From assembly GCA_947069175.1 (NCBI GenBank), contig CAMTDV010000002.1:5931054-5995053 (forward strand): DNA of 64,000 bases. The letters are read 5' to 3'. Made by a program: the position numbers and the translations under genes. Below, one piece after another: positions 33,713 through 46,960 of the stretch (positions are counted from its first letter, which is position 1; each line of letters begins with the position of its first letter). The notes beneath the pieces are model-generated. The model had not been told where the DNA came from. It ran no database searches and saw only the letters and a program-made list of their open reading frames with translations. Source of the stretch: Scalesia atractyloides (taxonomy: Eukaryota; Streptophyta; Magnoliopsida; Asterales; Asteraceae).

Positions 33713-33848
33713 CGGTTAAAAATCAATTCAAAAACAATACTAATAACTTAATAATGAAATGAGTAATCCTAGGTCAATGCCTAGACTCGGAAGTCTAAGG
33801 AATGTGCTCGTGTAAGTTTGAGACTAAACACAAAGGGCTAGTGTTTAA

Positions 33849-33870
33849 TTCTCTCAAACGTTACCAACCC
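33849..33870 (-). other. primer binding region
   Basis: Internal sequence directly after the 5' LTR reads GGGTTGGTAACGTTTGAGAG on the minus strand. Only TGGTA agrees with the common initiator-Met site, so the priming tRNA is uncertain or the site has decayed. Confidence 0.4.
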
Positions 33871-36800
33871 TGTCACACCCCGGATTTCCAACCCCGAAAT
33901 CCATACACCGGTGGGCCTGGGTGGGGAGTATCTTGACATCAATTGATAATCATCATAGTCAATTAAACACGGCACAGCGGAAGTCTTGGAGTAAAATTAC
34001 TATTACAAACTGAATGTTTGAAAATACAAAATAATATACAAGCTTGTAATAGAAGATCCACAGACGGATCATAAAATGTACATGGAAAGAATACAAAACA
34101 GACTTTAGGCAGATTTAGGATTTGCAAGACCCTCTATTACTACCAAGCAGCTTCCGGCCTATTTCGTATTGTACCTGTAGTTTAGCCTTTGGACGATACG
34201 TCAGCTTACGCTGGTAAATACACCCAACTGACTCATTTTGAAAACTTTAAAATGGTTTTAAGTGCAAAACGGCACAAAATCTTTTATTAACTTGGGAAAG
34301 TTGACCTTGCAACCTTGTATCAGATTCACATGTTTGTCAATACATACAGGGCCCAGTACAGAAACCGAGACATGATTAAATACACACCACTCAGGACTCA
34401 CGAAGGAGTCATCCCCAACGTCTTGGGAACATTGCATATGAGCATCAAAAGGTGTATGCCTACACCCCATGCTAAGGTCGTGGCCAATAACTAATGTATT
34501 GAGCCCAGGATATCCAGGACACGGTAATTTAACCCCTGATGTTTAAGTTATCAAACAAAACTGATTAAAATGAAATATGCGGGTTTACTAGCCACAAGCG
34601 GGCATTCAATTGACCCCATTTTGGACCAAGCGGTAATAATTTACTGTACCCAATCCCGTATAGGGAAAATAAGTTGAGAGTATTTACCTGAGCTAGTCTT
34701 CTTCTTTTATTTTTTAAATAACTCAGCCGTATACAAAAGTACCAAGTTCATATAGCATTTACCGATAAGGCTCTAGTCTGGATTATGGCATAAGCTAGCC
34801 AATTAAATACTGACGGTCTTATAAACCGAATAGTGTACATGATCATTACGTATAACACTTGATTAAACAATGATCGGATAGAATGTAGTTTAAACCCGAC
34901 AAGTAATTGAATTGTATAATACGGGTAAACTATAAACACTCTGGATTTTGAAACTTAAATGACAAGGTTAAACCCGTTTCGGTTAAATCCCGTAAAATAG
35001 TTACACATACGTAACTGTGTGCATAATAGCGATATCGGGTAACCGGATAAGTCATGGACAAGTTCTATATGCCATTATATTTTAAATAAGTTAAGATATC
35101 AGTAGGATATCAACTTATATGCCCGTTAAGGTTTTAAAACGAAATTATGCCTCACAAGGGCAATTTGGTAATTTTACACATAGTTTAAAAAATTATTTGG
35201 GATTCTGAGTTTATAACATGTACCTACTGTATATATGTTTAAAATAAGTTTTAAAATCAGTAGGTAACAATTCTTGGTCCATTAATATGGTTTAAAACCA
35301 TGTTATGCGCCGAAACGGCGCTTATGTCGTAAAATGACGTTTTATGCGATGTTTAATGAAAACTGACCTTAGGGTCAGATTAAAATATTTAAAATATGTT
35401 ATTTAATATAACATATCAGTAGATAAATGATTTACCTTGAAAATATTTGATTAAAACTATTTTATAAGCCACAGGGGCTAAAATCATCAATTATCGACAT
35501 AGTTTAGGGACCTGTTTGAAAACTTAGTTTATAACTTGGTTTATCATCCCAAATAACCCTACTTATAATATTACATCATTATAAACTCATTTTCAAGTTC
35601 ATTACTATTTAAAACCTTGTTTTATGCAAAAAGGACATTTTGGTCAAAATGGCATAATTATGGAACTTGCGCATAAACTTGGATTCTGATTATGATCATG
35701 TAATATAACCTCAGAGGGTTATGCTACATTATATTATGATCATAATGCAACTTTAGATCAGTAACTAATCTAAATCGGGTCAGAATCGAAAGTCAAAGTA
35801 GAAGTCAAACTTCACGACTTTCGGTTGCGAACCGACTCTAGAACTGAAATTGATGAGCTGAACATGCTCTTACATGTTCTAATAATTATTACCAACTTGT
35901 TTAAGTGTCAAAATAGTTTTCATAACATATATAAGATCAATTTATGATTTTTCCAAAAAATGACCTGTCTGACTTTTTAATATCATAACTTTGACCCGTC
36001 AATTGGTCTAGCAAACGGGATCTTCAGGAGGTGCCCTTTATAAGGACTAACACCTACCTTATTACGATCACTTAGCCATGTTCATTTCGAACAATGGCTG
36101 GACCATAATGGTCTTAACCGAAAGTCAAAGCGTTTTCCGTAAAACGCTTGACTTTTGTCTATAAAAGCCTAGAAACGGAAATGCACAAAGAAAGAACACT
36201 TACCAGTGATTCCTAGATGCAAAAGAACTATGTTGGATTGCTCCTTTTAGTTAGGAACTTCCAGAGGAGGGAGAAGAGTGAATGAGAAAGGTGCAAGTTG
36301 AAATGGTGAACTTAAGCACCTATTTATAGTTGGAGAGCTCAAAGGAGGTGAAGCTAGGTGTTTAGGGGTGTAAGAAGAAGCTTACAAGTGTCCCAAAACG
36401 CGGCATAGCAGTTTAGAGAAGCCATGGTTTTGAATTAATGGTTTTGGAGTTTTGCTTGGTCTCCAAACAAAACTTTCTGCTGCAGAGCCTTTCTCGCGCC
36501 CTGCGAGAGACCCAGGCCTGGTCTCTCGCGGCCCGCGACCGCCCCTTGGCCAGTTTCAACTTTTGACACTTTTAACCCTTTAATTTATAAAAGCTTATAA
36601 AAACCTATTTAAACACCATTTTGGCACTTTTAGCCCTCCGTAGCCAATACTTGGCATACCCGGGATTATGCCCGGACATTGTCGAGCTCTCGGTTCGTTA
36701 AAAGGTCACTCAGAGGTATAAATTAACATGTTGACACTTTTAATCCCTCCATTATCCAACTTTCACATATTTACAAAATTGAACCCTCTCGTCCAAGAAA

Positions 36801-37107
36801 TGGCACGTAAGAGAGTTTAGGACTTCACAAAGGATCACTCAGATGCTTATGATAAGCATGTTGATTTCGATGTCACTCAGAGGCTGGGCATGTTGACATA
36901 TCAGTCACTCAGAGGCCAAATTTTAAGCATGTTGACATATCAGTCACTCAGAGGCTGTTATTTATGCATGTTGTCATCGGACCGTCACTCAGAGGCTCAG
37001 TTTGAGCATGTTGACGCCTTTAGTCCTTACTAGTCTATAATAGACTTTATTTAAAAAATACAACACGTGTCACTATACTATTGGACATGATTTTACAGGG
37101 TGTTACA
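33871..37107 (-). repeat. LTR E (5' LTR of the chromovirus)
   Basis: Same ends and internal landmarks as LTR D: palindrome at 36494-36538 and TCACTCAGAGGC array at about 36703-36998. Scattered substitutions separate it from LTR D, with the U3 portion best conserved. Confidence 0.92.
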
Positions 37108-37900
37108 GAACTTTAGCCAAGAATGGCCATAATGATGAATATCATCAAGCTTGTATGAATAAACATGTTAATCAACAAGATTGAACTGTTATAAATGGAA
37201 GTTTTTACAATCTTGGATCCTAAGACAAACTAAACTCTATTCAATATGGAAATTGTGGTGGATAGTGGGGAAAGTGGTGGATAATGGTAGTGATTGAGAG
37301 AGAGTGGATGTCGAAGGATGAGGAGAATGACAACCCTATCACTCTATTTATAGGAGAATTGCTACCTCGTGTCATATTGATAGGACCTCATTGAGTGATC
37401 TGTTGAGCTCATTTTGTCTAGTCTGATGAGTTCGTACATAGACACGGGGGTGTGTGAGGTGAGGCATGACCCAAGTCAATTTTGTGGGTCCCCATAATCC
37501 AAGATCTCCCAATCTTCTAACGATATGGCACGGGGTGTGCCAAGTAGGCACAACCCAGTGTGTGATGGTTTATTTTTTCCTGATCTGGAGAGTCTTGACA
37601 CAGGGGTGTGCCAAGTAAGGAAGACCCGTCTGTAGTAGCCTATTTTGTCTTGTTCTGCTGCAGTAGTGACACGGGGCGTGTCAAGTAAGCACGACCCCGT
37701 GTTAGAAGTCATCTTTTGTCTTTTATGGGAGGATGAAACATAGTGGCGTGTGACTTTCCTGTTTCTTGTAAACGACTTGTTTTTCCTCGTGAGTTTGCTT
37801 CTTTTGTCGTTTATGCATTTTTAACTCCGAAAATCAAGAGTAAACGAATTATTTCTAAAATTAATAAAAGGAAAACGGTAAAAACGCACTCTATCTGATA
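37108..37900 (-). mobile_element. LTR J, distal part with CACGGGG repeats
   Basis: Continuation of LTR J after the 13.8-kb insertion. It matches 44330-44925 (LTR I) in reverse. A TATA box on the minus strand lies at 37345-37352. Upstream of it are four units built on GACACGGGGTGTGCCAAGTA (37441, 37527, 37597, 37678). The start near 37800-37900 is uncertain. The one ORF here is created by the repeats. Confidence 0.75.
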
Positions 37901-39101
37901 TAAAATATATGTTGGATTTTACACAAAAGATACCATATGTTGTAGACAAGCTAAAACAACATTTGATTCAAATCAAACAGTCAAATTTATGGTATTTCTA
38001 TGACTAGTTTAGATACCTAAAAACCACCAGACAAAATAATAAAGCTGTGATATCAAGTCGTAACAATAGGATCCCCACATATGGTTAGGAGATAAAGTCT
38101 AAGATTACCATCTAACGTGCCATATTTGAGCTAGCATAGAACAAACAATTAACTTAACAAAATTGTGAGGTAATGAACAACTATCAATTCTCGTAATCTA
38201 CTTTCCATTACCTTCCTTCGTCTTTAAATAGATTTGATTAAAGAAGAGGAGAAACTTGGAAAAAGAAAAAACAACAAAACAACCTACTAACCCATGACCT
38301 CTACTTATGGGTTGAGCTTAACTAAAAATTAAAAACACACACAAGTAGCTAGACACATAACTCAAACATGGGAATATGGACTAAAAAATAAACGAGGATA
38401 AATGGTTGTTGAGGCACAATCATGTTACTATGTTAGGTCTTCGAACACGAGTAAACAAGCATCTTGATGCATCTGCTTGTCCCCCCGACTACGAATTATG
38501 GGAATGACCACATGGAGTCATTTGTTGATCCGAGTTTGCACCACATAATATGACCAAAAAACGTATGCATGGCATGTCAAAATTATATGGCCACTCGAAA
38601 CTGATCCCACCAAGCAATGACTCTTTTGTGACATTTTTAAAGAATCTTTGTAGAACCAAATACACAACACGTAGTCATGTCCTAGTGAAGCTATTTGTAC
38701 CAATATTATCGGTCCATGATCTTTGTATTGTTTGTATTCCTTGCTAACATTTAATCATCATGATGTGGGTTTTGATAGAAGACGTATGGGTGGATTTTAA
38801 GGTATTTTACGTTGTGTGTTTTAATGGATGGTTGTATGGTTCCAACACCCAATTATATATTTATGATACATTTGGATTTGAAGCCATATGTAAAACTAAG
38901 ATATGTTTGTTAAAATTACTTGAGATTGATGGATATATCCTTGTACTTTATTTGTTCATTTAGCTATTATGTATTTAATATCTCTAACAGATTGTTGCTT
39001 AAGAATCTTGCATATAACTTCTTTTATCTCAATCTCTCTAGTGCTTAGCACAAATGTCAATAATTATAATGATGTTCTTCATTATTCGATTAAAAGAATG
39101 G
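37901..39101. other. sequence without a recognised feature
   Basis: AT-rich, no gene supported. The short ORFs at 38550-38963 have no family resemblance I can see. It is likely older transposon DNA that was the target of solo LTR G. Confidence 0.35.
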
Positions 39102-42100
39102 TGTCACACCCCGACCTACAACGGAAGCAAACCACAGGATGCTACGAACACCTCTGGTACAAGCACATTGTATAAAGATACTACATTGTATTTTATCGTA
39201 TGTTAATTTCATCGTTGATTACATACTACATGTATGCTACAACAGTATGTTCCTGCGAACCACAATAATCTTCTAATCTGCATGCTTCTATACACGTAAT
39301 TGTCTGCAAGGCAAATCTCATAATAGCAAGCACAAGTATCACGCGAGTGTCAAGTTACTTGAAAAACATGTTAAGTTTGGAAAATGTCAACTACATATAG
39401 TTGGTGAGTTTCATAAGTTTTGTTTGTATCATTCAACGTAAACGTAAATCATGTATTTGCACATTTGACTGAATATATACTGAGCCCACAAGTGAAGCCT
39501 TGACTGTATCTGTATCAACTCAACCCTGTGGTCCACCACCACGGCACTGCCCATGTGTAGCTATGGCTAGTACCCCATAACCTATGCTTGAACATGACAA
39601 TTGCGTATTGATATGTTACAAGACACATGCTTTTATCCGTTGTATTTTGTATAATTTAGAATTGATATAAAATCATTTTTATTAGTGTTATTGTATATTT
39701 TATTATTTTACATTATTACAGGTCCCGGGTGAAAAAAGATAAAAACGAGCTTAAATAATAAATAAACGAATAACCGAGAGTTGAGACTAATTTCGAGGGT
39801 CTAAAAATGTTATAAGGTGAAAGGGAAGACTTGTATGGAGTAGGCTCACATGTTTTTCAAGATTATTAGAGTGGAGGCCCATTCAATGTTGCTGCCTAAA
39901 GCCTAGCTTGAACATAATTGATACCAATTGTAATTGGGGAGAAACAAAATAGAAGACATAATATGCGAAAGGCGGCTGGTGATACGTAACAGAATATAAT
40001 TTTGGGAGGCTGCCATATTATATATGTATATATATATATATATTGCATAGAGGAGATTTATTATTAGTGGGGACCATACGGCAGGAGGTAACGAAAGAAT
40101 AAGAGGAGGACGATTTTAAAGGTGGAAAGAGTTTTTTGATCAAGTTTCTCGAGAGAGAACAAAGATTTACTTTGGGTTCGTAAATGTGTCAGTTTTAATT
40201 TTTATATCGTTATATTATTTGAAACTAATAAACATGTTTTGCTACTCCGTTTAGATTTATATATTGTTGTTTACTATGTTTTTTGGCTAAATAATTTATA
40301 CTACCTAGACTAGGATGATCAGATGTTAAAGTTTTGATTTTTATTATGGATGTTTAATTATTTTATGGATTTTTTATGTTAAAGTAGTCGACTTGATTAT
40401 CTGTTTGATGTATATGCATGCTTAAATTTGTTTAATTGTTATTTATTGCTTCGTATGGGTCTTGGTGGATGTCTTTCACATAATATGTTCCTGCTAGATT
40501 ATAATATTATATTGTGATCTTTTTGGTTAATCGCCCGATATACCTTAGAAGCGATTATTGATAGTTAGATAAGTCAAAGTGTTCTACTAATCTCAATAGC
40601 TGTGAGGTGTGAGGTTATTGTTAGTTCTAAGTAATTAAATTGCTAGGTAGGAGCTTCGTGAGAAGTCTGAACTAGTTTCCCTATTGGCCGTTGTTTAACA
40701 AGTTAAATTGAGAACCCAAGTTTATACTAGGTTTATAGCATGTGAGGGAGTAGACCGAATTAGGGTACTTTCATAAACCACTTAGATAACCCGTGAGGAG
40801 TCTAGACTAACCGGTGTCCATAACAGCCTTTAGAGCTCCATAAGTGTCTTCCTGAGAAGGGTGGAGGGTCTTGTTCGGTGTCTCGATAGGTTTAGCATTA
40901 AAAGATCCCGGTTGCAAATTAACATCCTAATAATATCATTACTAGTACAATCCAGGATTCCAGTCTAGGTAGTCTTTTTCATCATCTGAATTCGTCCCCA
41001 GTCTTAGTTTGTGTCTCCGTCCGCTGTAGTTAGCTATATTTAATTTTAATTAATTGCATTAGGTTATTAGAACCCCCCCAAACAATAAAACAAAATAGTT
41101 GCATCAGTCTTAGATAAGTTAGTTGAGTCTAGTGTTCGTAATTAGTAGAGTCTCGTGGGTTCGATACTCGGACTTACTTAGGCTATACTGCATTGATCGG
41201 TACACTTGTTGGTTGTGTGGTCTAGGTTTTAGAGAGTCTTAGTTTTATAAATTTAAAACTTAGTGTGTCTAGTTTAGGTTAAAATTAGTTAGTTTTTATT
41301 AGACCACTTTTAGCACATCATGTATGTATCTCATGGCATTCCTAGCCATCGCAATTGGGTTTGTCGGACATTAGTACTATTTACACATCCACGGGCCAAC
41401 GGTTAATCACTTGGGTCTCTGGGGACTTTTCAAGTACTAGTGTGTATTCAGATAGTTCGCATCAATTCATGTATATATGTGCACGTATGAACGTATGTAA
41501 CATGTATTTCACCCTATGTAAAACATGAAAAAAATTGAAAGCGGGGTAATGAAACTCACCGGATAAGCAATGCACAACTATCACACAATGGAAGTTTGCA
41601 ACTACTTCAGTCCTAGCGGTTCTGACGTTTTCAAGCAACCCTTGTGCTTCCAAAAGTGAAATATCCTTATGTTCAGTACCTATACACCATAAACAACCCA
41701 AATATGCATAAACCCATGTCAATCAAGCCTTACATCCATTCTTTTTCGATTACGGTTTGTTATGTTCGTTTCTTGTCGAATAGCTTGTGTTTTGGTATCA
41801 TAATCCGATGTTTAGCATCACCAAACATCATGTGGAACCTTGTTACCGTAAACCCTTATTAGATCAGCCCTTGAATCTTTAAAACCCTTTGAATTCATGG
41901 TTTACAATTAGGGTTTTTTTTTTGTAAAATTTCATGTTTTTAGGCATTAATCCACATGAAAACATGATTAAAAGGGTTTATACCTTTGAAACTCTAATTG
42001 TTCTTAGTAGTTTCCAACAGATTTCAGTATGTGTGTGTGTTAGAAGGTGTCCTTAAGGTGTGGAAATGAAATTAAAAAAAGAAAAATAGCTTTTTAAAGC

Positions 42101-42574
42101 CTAAAACCGCCAAAAGAAGCTTCATGGGGGTTCTAGACCCCTTTAACCTGGTCAAAGGCGGTTCTAGGGCCCCACACTTAATATATTTCGTGTATTAGGG
42201 TTTTGGGCATAATTAGGGTTTGGCATAGTTAGGGTTTTGGGCACAATTAGGGTTTGGCATAGCTAGGGTGTACCTGACTTCATCAGGGTTGTCACGTACC
42301 TCTGTTATACATTGTAGGTCATGTGTTAACCCATTTGTGTTTCCAGAGTCGTCAATATATTCACGACTACGTCGTTACGCAAACGACGCACTGCGTCAAA
42401 TTAGGGTTTTTCTGTGCCTTTTTGCTAATTACTATACATATAGTACATTCTGGAATTCCTATTATAACATGTTTCTATTCTCAAATCATAACAAATTTCA
42501 TCATGTACACATCGTTTCCGGTTTTCGCGGACTAGCAATGATTAGGGTTTACCGGGATTTTTAAAGTTGTCACA
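39102..42574 (-). mobile_element. solo LTR G with perfect target duplication
   Basis: Plus-strand ends are TGTCACACCCCGACC and AAGTTGTCACA, i.e. TGTGACAAC...TGTGACA in the element's orientation. It is flanked by AATGG at 39097-39101 and 42575-42579. There is no internal domain, so it is a solo LTR of a gypsy family related in its ends to LTRs A-C. It is expanded by a nested LTR-like insert (about 39648-41337). Repeated TTAGGGTTTGGCATAGTTAG-like words lie at 42196-42270. Confidence 0.88.
39648..41337 (+). mobile_element. LTR-like insert K inside LTR G
   Basis: About 1.7 kb of unrelated AT-rich sequence interrupts LTR G. Its 3' part has the CTCGTGGGTTCGATACTCGG, TACTGCATTGATCGGTACACTT arrangement typical of the end of plant Athila/Tat LTRs, so the orientation is plus. 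A C-run (41073-41079) and a (TA)n tract (about 40019-40044) lie inside. The exact edges and target duplication were not resolved. Confidence 0.5.
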
Positions 42575-42624
42575 AATGGTAATATTGGAAATAATTACAT
42601 GTTAGATCTATGTGCCTAAGGTAT

Positions 42625-43552
42625 TGTTGGGAATCAATGTACAATTTTAATTTAATAAAATCCAATTTTATTGGTTCTTAATATCTCATATTAGTTGCGC
42701 AACATAAGCGGGTACACGTTTTTATTTCCGATTAAAATTCTCATCAGTGATCCAATTGCAATTTGCTTAAACAATTATTCACAACCATAGGGTGTTTTAG
42801 CATTACGTACCTTTTGACGAACACCTCGGAAAAACACGATCATCAACTCACAAATATCAAGCTTGTTGACGTGTTCACGGAACCCGGGATACCCAAATCA
42901 ACACTTGAATCAAACACCAAAACCTGAAAATGTGAACCAAAACACCTTCACACTTTGAACCGGTTGGATGCGAGCTCGCCAGAAAACCAAGTTTTCGGTA
43001 TCAAACTGGCCAGAAGCAGTGGGGTGGTCGGCATGGTCCGGTCATCGAATGGTGGTAGCTTGGTGGGTTGCAGTGGATAGAGATCGGCGGCAGGCGGTGT
43101 GACGTTATCAGAGAAAAGCAGTCGGCCAAAGGTGGTAGTTCCGGTGTGGAGATCGGCCGGTGGTGCTAATGGGTTGTGTGGTTATGATTTTGTCTAATAA
43201 AATTATGGTCTAACCTTTTAACTAAAAAACCCATGTATTTATACTAACCCCATAGGTCCAATCCATTGTAGTTGTATACAAACACTTAACCCACTTATAT
43301 TTATCTCATAAATATAATAAATACTATTTATCCATTAAATAATATTTCACCTTTATATATTTATTACTTCTCAAATAATTAATAAACAAAGAAATTAATA
43401 ATAATTTCATAGCATTTCGCTAAACCATAATTCTCGAACATAATATTTAACGCTTAATATTCTTTACTTCTTTTTGTCCAAAGTGTAACCCTTTGGATCA
43501 TACCTCATTAGCAACATTAATTAATCGATCACCGAACATCACATATCCAACA
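42625..43552 (-). mobile_element. Ty1/copia LTR H
   Basis: About 930 bp with inverted ends TGTTGG...CCAACA. In minus orientation it begins TGTTGGATATGTGATG and has a TATA box (about 43236-43243) and a 5' leader-like region. It is preceded on the internal side by GTCCAAGTGAGAGCT, a copia-type polypurine tract directly before TGTTGG. It is therefore the 3' LTR of a minus-strand copia element. The flanks GGTAT and AGCTC do not match, as expected for a non-solo LTR. Confidence 0.7.
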
Positions 43553-44325
43553 AGCTCTCACTTGGACAATTAATCGGTTAACAAAGTTAAGGTAGATATT
43601 GGTAGACATGTAGCTGCATCTCACAGCCCCTAGCAAGGTATGGCGAATCATATTTGTCAACTGGTTCTTTTGTGTTCAAGTAATTCCTTGCGTGATCAAG
43701 TACTATAGGCATGGTAACCTTATCCGTTATCCTTTCTGTAAAGAACATCCGTTAAACATGAGATAGAAATCAGTATACATTCTCGTATATTGTTTAACCA
43801 TTCTTGTTCACATATTTGAATTGAAGTGGTCTAACAAACTACTCTCAGTTTGAGCGTGGCCATGGTTTTGCACCAGTTCGCATCAACGAGGGCACCAAAT
43901 GTCCAACTCCTTTCTTAAAGGAGAACATCACTTCTTTGGAAACATAAAACTCCCACATAGCTTCAGATTTATTCCCAATCAAGTACTCTTATAATTGTAT
44001 TATCTAGGAAGAAAGTTAGGTAAGATCAAAGAACAACCTTTAGTGAAAGTTAGTTCAAGTATGACCCTTAGGTCTAAGGATAGAAGGATCATACCAGTTT
44101 CAAAACATCTTATAACTAAGATCCATTAAGATAGTTTTGAAGTAAGTTATATTCGATATCTTTCTCTAATGCATGCCTACGACTATTGGTTCTCAACACC
44201 TGATTTTTCATCACATGAACAACCAATCATTCATAATAGTCTTAGTTCGGATTGATTCCCATGAATCTGATCGACTATGGACATTTAGAATACATTATTC
44301 AAGGATAACACACTCTCGTGCTCCT
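43553..44325 (-). other. copia internal 3' region, truncated
   Basis: Sequence upstream (in element orientation) of the copia polypurine tract. No RT or RNase H motif is readable; a Met/Lys-rich stretch near 43900 is not assignable. It ends at about 44325, where LTR I begins. The ORF at 44173-44370 crosses this join and is chance. Confidence 0.4.
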
Positions 44326-45733
44326 CCCACACGCCACCATGCTTCATCTCCTAGAAAAGGCAAACGATGACTTCTGACACGGGGTCGTGCCTACTTGGCA
44401 CGCCCCTGTGTCATTCTTGCAGCAAAACATGACAAAATAGGCTACCAAGCACGGGTTATGCCTACTTGGCACACCCTGTGTCAAGGCCCTCCAAATCTAT
44501 CTTTAAAAGATTTGGAGATCTTGAATTTTTTGGACCGCAAAGTTGACTTGGGTCGTTCTCCACCTCACACGCCCCCGTGTCTATGTACAAACTGACCAAA
44601 AAAGATAAAATGAAGTTAGCAGATCACTCATACGGAGACGTGTCAATATGACATAGAGATGTCCTCCTTGAGAATCAACCTATAAATAGATTTCTTGCAT
44701 TGTCATTCTCCTCATCCTTTGGCACCCCCTCTCTCTCACTCACCACTTTTATCCACCACTATCCAACACATTTCCATATTGTATAGAGTCTGGTTTGTCT
44801 TAGGATCCATTATTGTTAGAACTTCCATTTATAACAATTCAATCTTGTTGATTAACATGTTTATTCACACAAGCTTGATGATGTTCATCATTATGGCCAT
44901 TCATGGCTAAAGTTCTTGAATCATTTGGTGAAGACGTTTGCCTTTTTAGTTTCTTAATTTTGGACTTTTCATTTGGTGTATGTCATTGACTTTAAATATG
45001 ATTTTGTTTTGTTGAAAGTAAGATTTAATTCATCTGTTGCCATGTGTTTGTTGATTCAAACATTTGTGTTATTATATCTTTATAAATTCATGTTAGCTAC
45101 CTGGAAGGGGATTAGAAGTTTGGTTTAGGTTAAGTTCTTGTTTTGAATAGAGATGTGGTATACTTGAGGTGCAAGGACTTGGTTTTTCACATTCCCACTA
45201 CCCTCGAGGAGATAGAACCAAATCAAGGGAGTTAAAGTAGATAATGGGTCTAATCCTTTATAACCAAAACTTATTTAATACTTTATCCGACTTTGTGGAT
45301 GGTCACATTGCTGCTTCTGACCAATATAGTCGAGGGTAACGCATGCCCAACCAATGAGATCTACCACGTTTTGGTATTAACAACATACAAATCCATTCTC
45401 TTCATAGAATGAATTTAGGTGTATTCTTTTGCAGAGCACCCGAAAGAATACACCGAAGAGACATAGTTTTTTTGTATAATGATCTCTTGAAAAGTCCGTA
45501 ACCAAATATGTTAATACAGACATTAAAGGGGACTCGGATCTAAATGATTCTTCTTGTTATTGCTTTCGTTTAATTTTTATTGCTTGTATGTTTAAAACAT
45601 TTTCACAAACTTACTTTTGGTTTGACTAGACGTTAACAACACTCCGTATTAAAAGTTCTTGTATCCTTGGATGACCTCGGTATCTTACCTTCGCTATACT
45701 ATGCTAACGGTGGTTGCACTTGCCCTAACATGT
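44326..45733 (+). mobile_element. LTR I (Tat/Athila-like), 5'-truncated
   Basis: Plus-orientation relative of LTR J, with CACGGGG-type repeats at 44380-44580 and a TATA box at 44681-44688. The end region reads GATGACCTCGGTATCTTACC, then GGTTGCACTTGCCCTAACA, the usual end of this LTR class. Gag homology begins about 150 bp later in the same orientation. Confidence 0.65.
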
Positions 45734-45879
45734 TGTAGAAGTGATTGTATTTTACCTTGTTTATGAATTTAAATCTTGATTTCATATAAAACACCGGCCT
45801 AAAATATCTATATTTTTATACACATCTTGATAGGTCACTATCAAAGCCAAAATTCCTCACATGATAATTGACTTGATTA

Positions 45880-46960
45880 TCCCACTCTTGATGACGAACA
45901 ATAAGAACTTGGATTTGATAACCCTTCTTGCTATTAAAATGCAAAATGGAGTAGCAAATAAAGTTTAGGCAGGATCAACTTTGAGAATTGGCCCTTGTGG
46001 TTTGAAGACAAAGAGGAGATTTCACTCCCCCGCAATCTATACACGAAAATGCGAAGAATGTAATCACACCCTTGACACTTAAATGATATCAAGGTCATTA
46101 TCTCGAGTATGATGGAGACTTGATACAGACAAGTTCATTGAATGGATCCAGACTATGGACTACAAACGGACCTCGAAAAACAGGAAGGTAAAATCGTGGT
46201 TATAAATTTGTGAAAGTATGCTTCTAATTGGCGGGCGAACGTCTGCTAAAAAAAGAAAGAATAGAGAATGAAAAGATAAAAAATTGGACCAAAATGAAGA
46301 AGTTACTCAAGCAGAAGTTCAAGCCCATGTATTATATCCAATAAGGTTATATACAAACTTCAATTTATCAAGCAAGGTACAAGAATCGTTGAAAAATAGT
46401 TTGAACACCTTCTTATGAAGAGTGATTTGAACGAAGACGACTTACAGACCCTCATGATGTATCTAAGAGGATTGCAACCATAATATCAGCATTGGTACCC
46501 ACATCCATGCCTTATCGTTCTTCCCCAAAACATGGCTTCACAAAACCTATATCAAAATCGAAAACATCTAACCCCCTTCTCTTGAGAGCCCAGGTTGATG
46601 CTTTCATTACCATGGTCTAGGCAATATTGCTTTCGAATGACCAAACAATCAGGTAGTCATTATTGCAGATTATGAAGCTTTTGATAAGCCTTTCTATGAT
46701 GAAGAACGTTTGGATAGGTGTTGTGAGTAGAGATAGGTCCTGATGAAGGCATTTGTTTGCTTGTGAGAAGAGCCCTTCACATGACTACCATTAAGGAGTA
46801 AAACCTCCAACAAAAAGCCATTTTTCGTACCTAGTGCACGTATGTTATTTGGTTATTGATGGTAGGAGTTCTGTTAATGTTGCATTTCAAACCATGATCT
46901 TGAAACTTGAATTACCAATTAATCCTCTTCATTGCTGCTTTAAATCTTTGAGCTGCTTCG
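45880..46960 (+). pseudogene. gag: Ty3/gypsy gag and protease relic
   Basis: A plus-strand reading with many frame changes. FIEWIQTMDYKRT lies at about 46136-46175, then a Gag-core region degraded from LRKHASLWW at about 46200-46230, and KIKNWTKMKKLLKQKFKPMY at 46277-46335. Further on come RRALHMTTIKE (46770-46803) and protease VIDGRSSVNVAFQTM (46854-46898), where the usual DGGS/DSGA loop reads DGRS. RT onwards is absent; the relic ends at about 46960. It is presumably the body of the element whose 5' LTR is LTR I. Confidence 0.7.

Larger units (their letters stand above)
23265..37107 (-). mobile_element. complete Tekay-like chromovirus, 13.8 kb, degenerate
   Basis: Two LTRs of about 3.24 kb (D 23265-26503, E 33871-37107) lie in the same minus orientation. 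They are flanked by GACCT (23260-23264) and GAACT (37108-37112), a 5-bp target duplication with one mismatch. The internal order on the minus strand is ORF1, repeat-rich linker, gag, protease, RT, RNase H, integrase, chromodomain, as in Ty3/gypsy chromoviruses. LTRs D and E are very alike but show scattered substitutions and small indels, so the insertion is not recent. All reading frames are interrupted. It is inserted in LTR J, whose two halves rejoin across the duplication. Confidence 0.93.

Noticed and set aside
37476..37712. 78-codon ORF with an internal repeat (HTPVS, SHTGLCLLGTPR)
   Set aside because: It is created by translating the CACGGGG tandem repeats of LTR J. No gene is supported.
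42625..43552. Treating copia LTR H as a solo LTR
   Set aside because: The 5-bp flanks do not match and a copia polypurine tract adjoins one side, so an internal region was present.
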